Assembly (NCBI RefSeq): GCF_000421185.1
Contig: NZ_ATWJ01000002.1
Location: forward strand, 62,001-126,000
Source of the DNA: Ornithinimicrobium pekingense DSM 21552
GTDB lineage: Bacteria > Actinomycetota > Actinomycetes > Actinomycetales > Dermatophilaceae
Length of the DNA: 64,000 nucleotides
Reading direction: 5' to 3'
The position numbers and the translations under genes are program-made. Under the pieces are notes generated by a model. The model was not told where the DNA came from and made no database searches. It saw only the letters and a list, made by a program, of their open reading frames with translations. Shown piece after piece: positions 61,526 to 64,000 of the stretch (within the stretch, counting starts at the first letter, position 1; every line of letters begins with the position of its first letter).

Positions 61526-62539
61526 ATGGTCAGACTCCGCAGGGTCTCGCCCGACGAGGCCGGCTGGACCCGGCGCCGGGCGGGCAAGGGCTTCAGCTAC
61601 CGCGACGAGGAGGGCGCGAAGCTGCCCGCCGAGGACGTCGAGCGCATCAGGAGCCTGGCGATCCCGCCGGCCTGGCGAGACGTGTGGATCTGCCCCCGCG
61701 CCAACGGGCACATCCAGGCCGTGGGGACCGACGACGCCGGGCGCCGGCAGTACCTCTACCACCCCGACTGGCGGGCCCGGCAGGACGAGCTGAAGTTCGA
61801 GCGGATCGTCGAGGCCTCCCGGCTCCTGCCCGCGGCGCGCAAGCGGGTGAGCCGCGACCTGCGCCGGGAGGGTATGCCGTGGGAGCGCGCCTGCGCGACC
61901 GCCGTGCGGATGCTCGACAAGGGCTACTTCCGGATCGGGCACGACGTCTACACCGACGTCAACGGCTCCTTCGGCCTGACCACGCTGGAGCGCCAGCACG
62001 TGCGGTCCGTCCGGGGCGGCCTGCGGTTCTGCTTCGTCGGCAAGAGCGGCGTCGAGCAGGAGCTGACGATCGAGGACGAGGACGTCACCGCCGCGCTGCG
62101 CCAGATGCGGCGCCGGCGCACCGCCTCCCAGCGGGTGCTGGCCTACCGAGACGGCAGGGGCTGGCACGACCTGGACGCCGACGACGTCAACACCTACCTC
62201 GGCGACCTGTTCGACGGACAGCTGACGGCCAAGGACTTCCGCACCTGGCACGCGACCGTCCACGCGGCGGTCGCGCTGGCCAGCTCGCCCGAGCCCGGCG
62301 ACACCGTGACCTCACGCCGCCGCGCGGTGAGGGCGGCGGTGGAGGAGGTCTCGGAGTTCCTCGGCAACACGCCCACGATCGCCAAGGGCTCCTACATCGA
62401 CCCGCGCGTCATCGAGCAGTACGAGGAGGGCGAGACCGTCACGGTGCCGGCGGCCAAGGAGGGCCGGACCCCGGTGCGGCGCCAGGGCGCGGTCGAGGAG
62501 GCCGTGCGTGAGCTGCTCGGCGCCGAGGAGGGCGACTGA
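61526..62539 (+). CDS. DNA topoisomerase IB (poxvirus-type)
   Basis: The 337-residue protein has the bacterial/viral type IB pattern: RRVSPDEAGWTRRRAGKGFSYRDEEG, then IRSLAIPPAWRDVWICPRANGHIQAVGTDDAGRRQYLYHPDWRARQDELKFERI, LRFCFVGKSGVEQELTIED, LTAKDFRTWHATV with a catalytic Arg, and TPTIAKGSYIDPRVIEQYE with the nucleophile Tyr. It relaxes supercoiled DNA by nicking one strand with a 3'-phosphotyrosine. CATACT lies 5 nt before the ATG and no ribosome site is present. The last 30 residues are Arg/Glu-rich. Confidence 0.93.
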   Translation: MVRLRRVSPDEAGWTRRRAGKGFSYRDEEGAKLPAEDVERIRSLAIPPAWRDVWICPRANGHIQAVGTDDAGRRQYLYHPDWRARQDELKFERIVEASRLLPAARKRVSRDLRREGMPWERACATAVRMLDKGYFRIGHDVYTDVNGSFGLTTLERQHVRSVRGGLRFCFVGKSGVEQELTIEDEDVTAALRQMRRRRTASQRVLAYRDGRGWHDLDADDVNTYLGDLFDGQLTAKDFRTWHATVHAAVALASSPEPGDTVTSRRRAVRAAVEEVSEFLGNTPTIAKGSYIDPRVIEQYEEGETVTVPAAKEGRTPVRRQGAVEEAVRELLGAEEGD

Positions 62540-62553
62540 GGCCGCCGCGGCGG

Positions 62554-62559
62554 TACGGT
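62554..62559 (+). promoter_or_regulatory. Candidate -10 box of the xdhA-like gene
   Basis: TACGGT lies 27 nt before the ATG, giving a short leader with the GGAGGAGGAG ribosome site. Confidence 0.4.
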
Positions 62560-62586
62560 GAGGCTGTCGAGGAGGAGGAGCCGGGA

Positions 62587-64000
62587 ATGACGACGACGTC
62601 CGTCCCCGCAGGTGGCCAGCCCGCCAGCGGCGCCGCGGCGCAGGACGGCGCCGGGCTGACGGTCAACGGCGCACCGCTGCCGCTCGAGGGGGTCACGCCG
62701 CACACCACGGTCCTGGACTGGCTGCGCGCCCGCGGGCTCACCGGCGCCAAGGAGGGGTGCGCCGAGGGCGAGTGCGGTGCCTGCGCGGTCCTGGTGGCCA
62801 GGCCGGGCTCCGCCGCGCAGGCGCCGCCGACCGAGTGGGTCGCGGTCAACGCCTGCCTGCTGCCGGTCACCGCGCTGGACGGGCAGGAGGTCATCACCGC
62901 AGAGGGGCTCGGCACGCCCGGACGGCTGCACCCGGTCCAGCAGGAGCTGGCGGAGCGCGGCGGGTCCCAGTGCGGCTACTGCACCCCGGGCTTCGTGTGC
63001 GCGATGGCCGCCGAGTTCTACCGCGACGGCCGCCACGCGGACCACGATGACGCCCACGACGACGACCACGACGACGACCACGAGCACGGCCCCAACGGCT
63101 TCGACCTGCACGCCCTCTCCGGCAACCTGTGCCGGTGCACCGGCTACCGGCCGATCAAGGACGCCGCCTTCGCCCTCGGGCACCCGGACGCCGCCGACCC
63201 GCTCGCCGGGCGGCGCGCGACCCCTCCGCCCCCGGCACGGCATACCCGCCTGGAGGCGGACGGCGCCGGTTTTGTGCGACCGGCCTCGCTGCGGGAGGCG
63301 ACCGCCCTGCTCGCCGAGCACCCTGAGGCGGTCGTCCTGGCCGGCTCGACCGACCTGGGCGTCGAGGTCAACCTGCGCGGCGCCCGGCCCCGGCTGCTCG
63401 TCGCGGTCGACCGGCTGCCCGAGCTGCGCGACCTGCAGGTCGGCGCCGACGAGATCCGCATCGGCGCGGCCCTCACCCTCACCGAGGTGGAGCGTGGCCT
63501 GGCCGGGCGGGTGCCGCTGCTGGCCGAGCTGTTCCCGCAGTTCGCCTCCCGGCTGATCCGCAACGGCGCCACCCTCGGCGGCAACCTCGCCACCGCCTCG
63601 CCCATCGGCGACGCCGCCCCCGTGCTGCTCGCCCTGGAGGCCACGCTCGTGCTCAGCGGGCCGGACGGCGACCGCACGGTCGCGCTGGCGGACTACTTCA
63701 CCGGCTACCGCACGAGCGTCCGCGCCGCCGACGAGCTCATCCGCGAGGTGCGGGTCCCGCTGCCGCTCGCCACGACCACCGCCTTCACCAAGGTCGCCAA
63801 GCGCCGCTTCGACGACATCTCCAGCGTGGCCGTGGCGTTCGCGCTCGACCTCGTCGACGGCACCGTCGTGCGCGCGCGGGTCGGCCTGGGCGGCGTGGCG
63901 GCCACCCCGGTGCGGGCGCTGCGCACCGAGCAGGCGCTCACGGGTATGGCGTGGGGCGGGGCGGCCGTCGCGCACGCCGCCGCCGTCCTGGGCTCGGAGG
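62587..64000 (+). CDS. xdhA: Xanthine dehydrogenase small subunit, 2Fe-2S plus FAD domains (3' end outside window)
   Basis: The frame is open from the ATG at 62587 to the window end (471 codons seen). N-terminal 2Fe-2S domain: GAKEGCAEGECGACAVLVA; second cluster: GGSQCGYCTPGFVCAM and GNLCRCTGYRPIKDAA. FAD domain: FVRPASLREATALLAEHPEAVVLAGSTDLGVEVN and RNGATLGGNLATASPIGDAAPVLLAL. Between the two second-cluster Cys pairs lies a His/Asp-rich insert (HADHDDAHDDDHDDDHEHG). It passes electrons from the molybdenum subunit to NAD+ in purine breakdown; that subunit should follow. GAGGAGGAGGAG precedes the ATG. Confidence 0.92.
   Translation, partial: MTTTSVPAGGQPASGAAAQDGAGLTVNGAPLPLEGVTPHTTVLDWLRARGLTGAKEGCAEGECGACAVLVARPGSAAQAPPTEWVAVNACLLPVTALDGQEVITAEGLGTPGRLHPVQQELAERGGSQCGYCTPGFVCAMAAEFYRDGRHADHDDAHDDDHDDDHEHGPNGFDLHALSGNLCRCTGYRPIKDAAFALGHPDAADPLAGRRATPPPPARHTRLEADGAGFVRPASLREATALLAEHPEAVVLAGSTDLGVEVNLRGARPRLLVAVDRLPELRDLQVGADEIRIGAALTLTEVERGLAGRVPLLAELFPQFASRLIRNGATLGGNLATASPIGDAAPVLLALEATLVLSGPDGDRTVALADYFTGYRTSVRAADELIREVRVPLPLATTTAFTKVAKRRFDDISSVAVAFALDLVDGTVVRARVGLGGVAATPVRALRTEQALTGMAWGGAAVAHAAAVLGSE

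Overview
This 64 kb window comes from a high-GC actinobacterium, probably of the order Micrococcales (Intrasporangiaceae or Ornithinimicrobiaceae type). That placement is an inference from the very GC-rich sequence, the many GTG starts and 4-bp ATGA/GTGA overlaps, the rpsF-ssb-rpsR-rplI gene block, a fused RmlC-RmlD enzyme, a fused MrpA-MrpB antiporter subunit and frequent leaderless starts. I recognised no rRNA, tRNA, insertion sequence or CRISPR array. The first gene (from base 1) and the last gene (to base 64000) are cut by the window edges.

Layout. (1) 1-30056 is a surface-glycan region. A minus-strand operon (8582 to 2806) encodes a MurG-like glycosyltransferase, an orphan protein, UDP-GlcNAc 2-epimerase WecB and a large asparagine-synthetase-like protein. 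A plus-strand operon (8782 to 18245) encodes UDP-ManNAc dehydrogenase WecC, a Wzm/Wzt-type ABC exporter, three glycosyltransferases and a small coiled-coil membrane protein. Next come a paralogous GT4 enzyme, an OafA-type acyltransferase and a rhamnosyltransferase-like protein. The dTDP-rhamnose genes rmlB, rmlCD and rmlA follow, then a small biotinyl-domain protein, a second OafA-type acyltransferase and UDP-glucose dehydrogenase. Together they point to a ManNAcA-, rhamnose- and probably GlcA-containing, O-acetylated glycan exported by an ABC transporter.

(2) 30057-44128 is housekeeping: rpsF, ssb, rpsR and rplI with a structured leader, the six-gene Mrp/Mnh Na+/H+ antiporter operon, a MATE exporter, and dnaB. 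The dnaB gene carries two inteins. The first interrupts the Walker A motif and has the hallmarks of a class 3 intein (Ala1, with W, C and T signature residues). The region before dnaB holds seven DnaA-box-like 9-mers in one orientation and a possible 28-codon leader ORF that overlaps the dnaB start.

(3) 44129-64000 is a mosaic of mostly single genes: a lipoprotein serpin, a DinB-like protein, an HtrA-like protease, an HxlR regulator with a perfect palindromic operator candidate, a class C beta-lactamase-like hydrolase, a GNAT, two VOC proteins, an LLM oxidoreductase, a TPR-adenylate cyclase, a methyltransferase, an AlkZ-like winged-helix protein, a nitroreductase, a MOSC protein, glycerate kinase, a DUF4262 protein, a sugar O-acetyltransferase, a Cys-containing HTH regulator beside ferredoxin FdxA, a CaiB/BaiF protein, topoisomerase IB and the start of an xdhA-like gene. 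Many of these have a TAnnnT hexamer 5-7 bases before the start codon, as expected for leaderless mRNAs.
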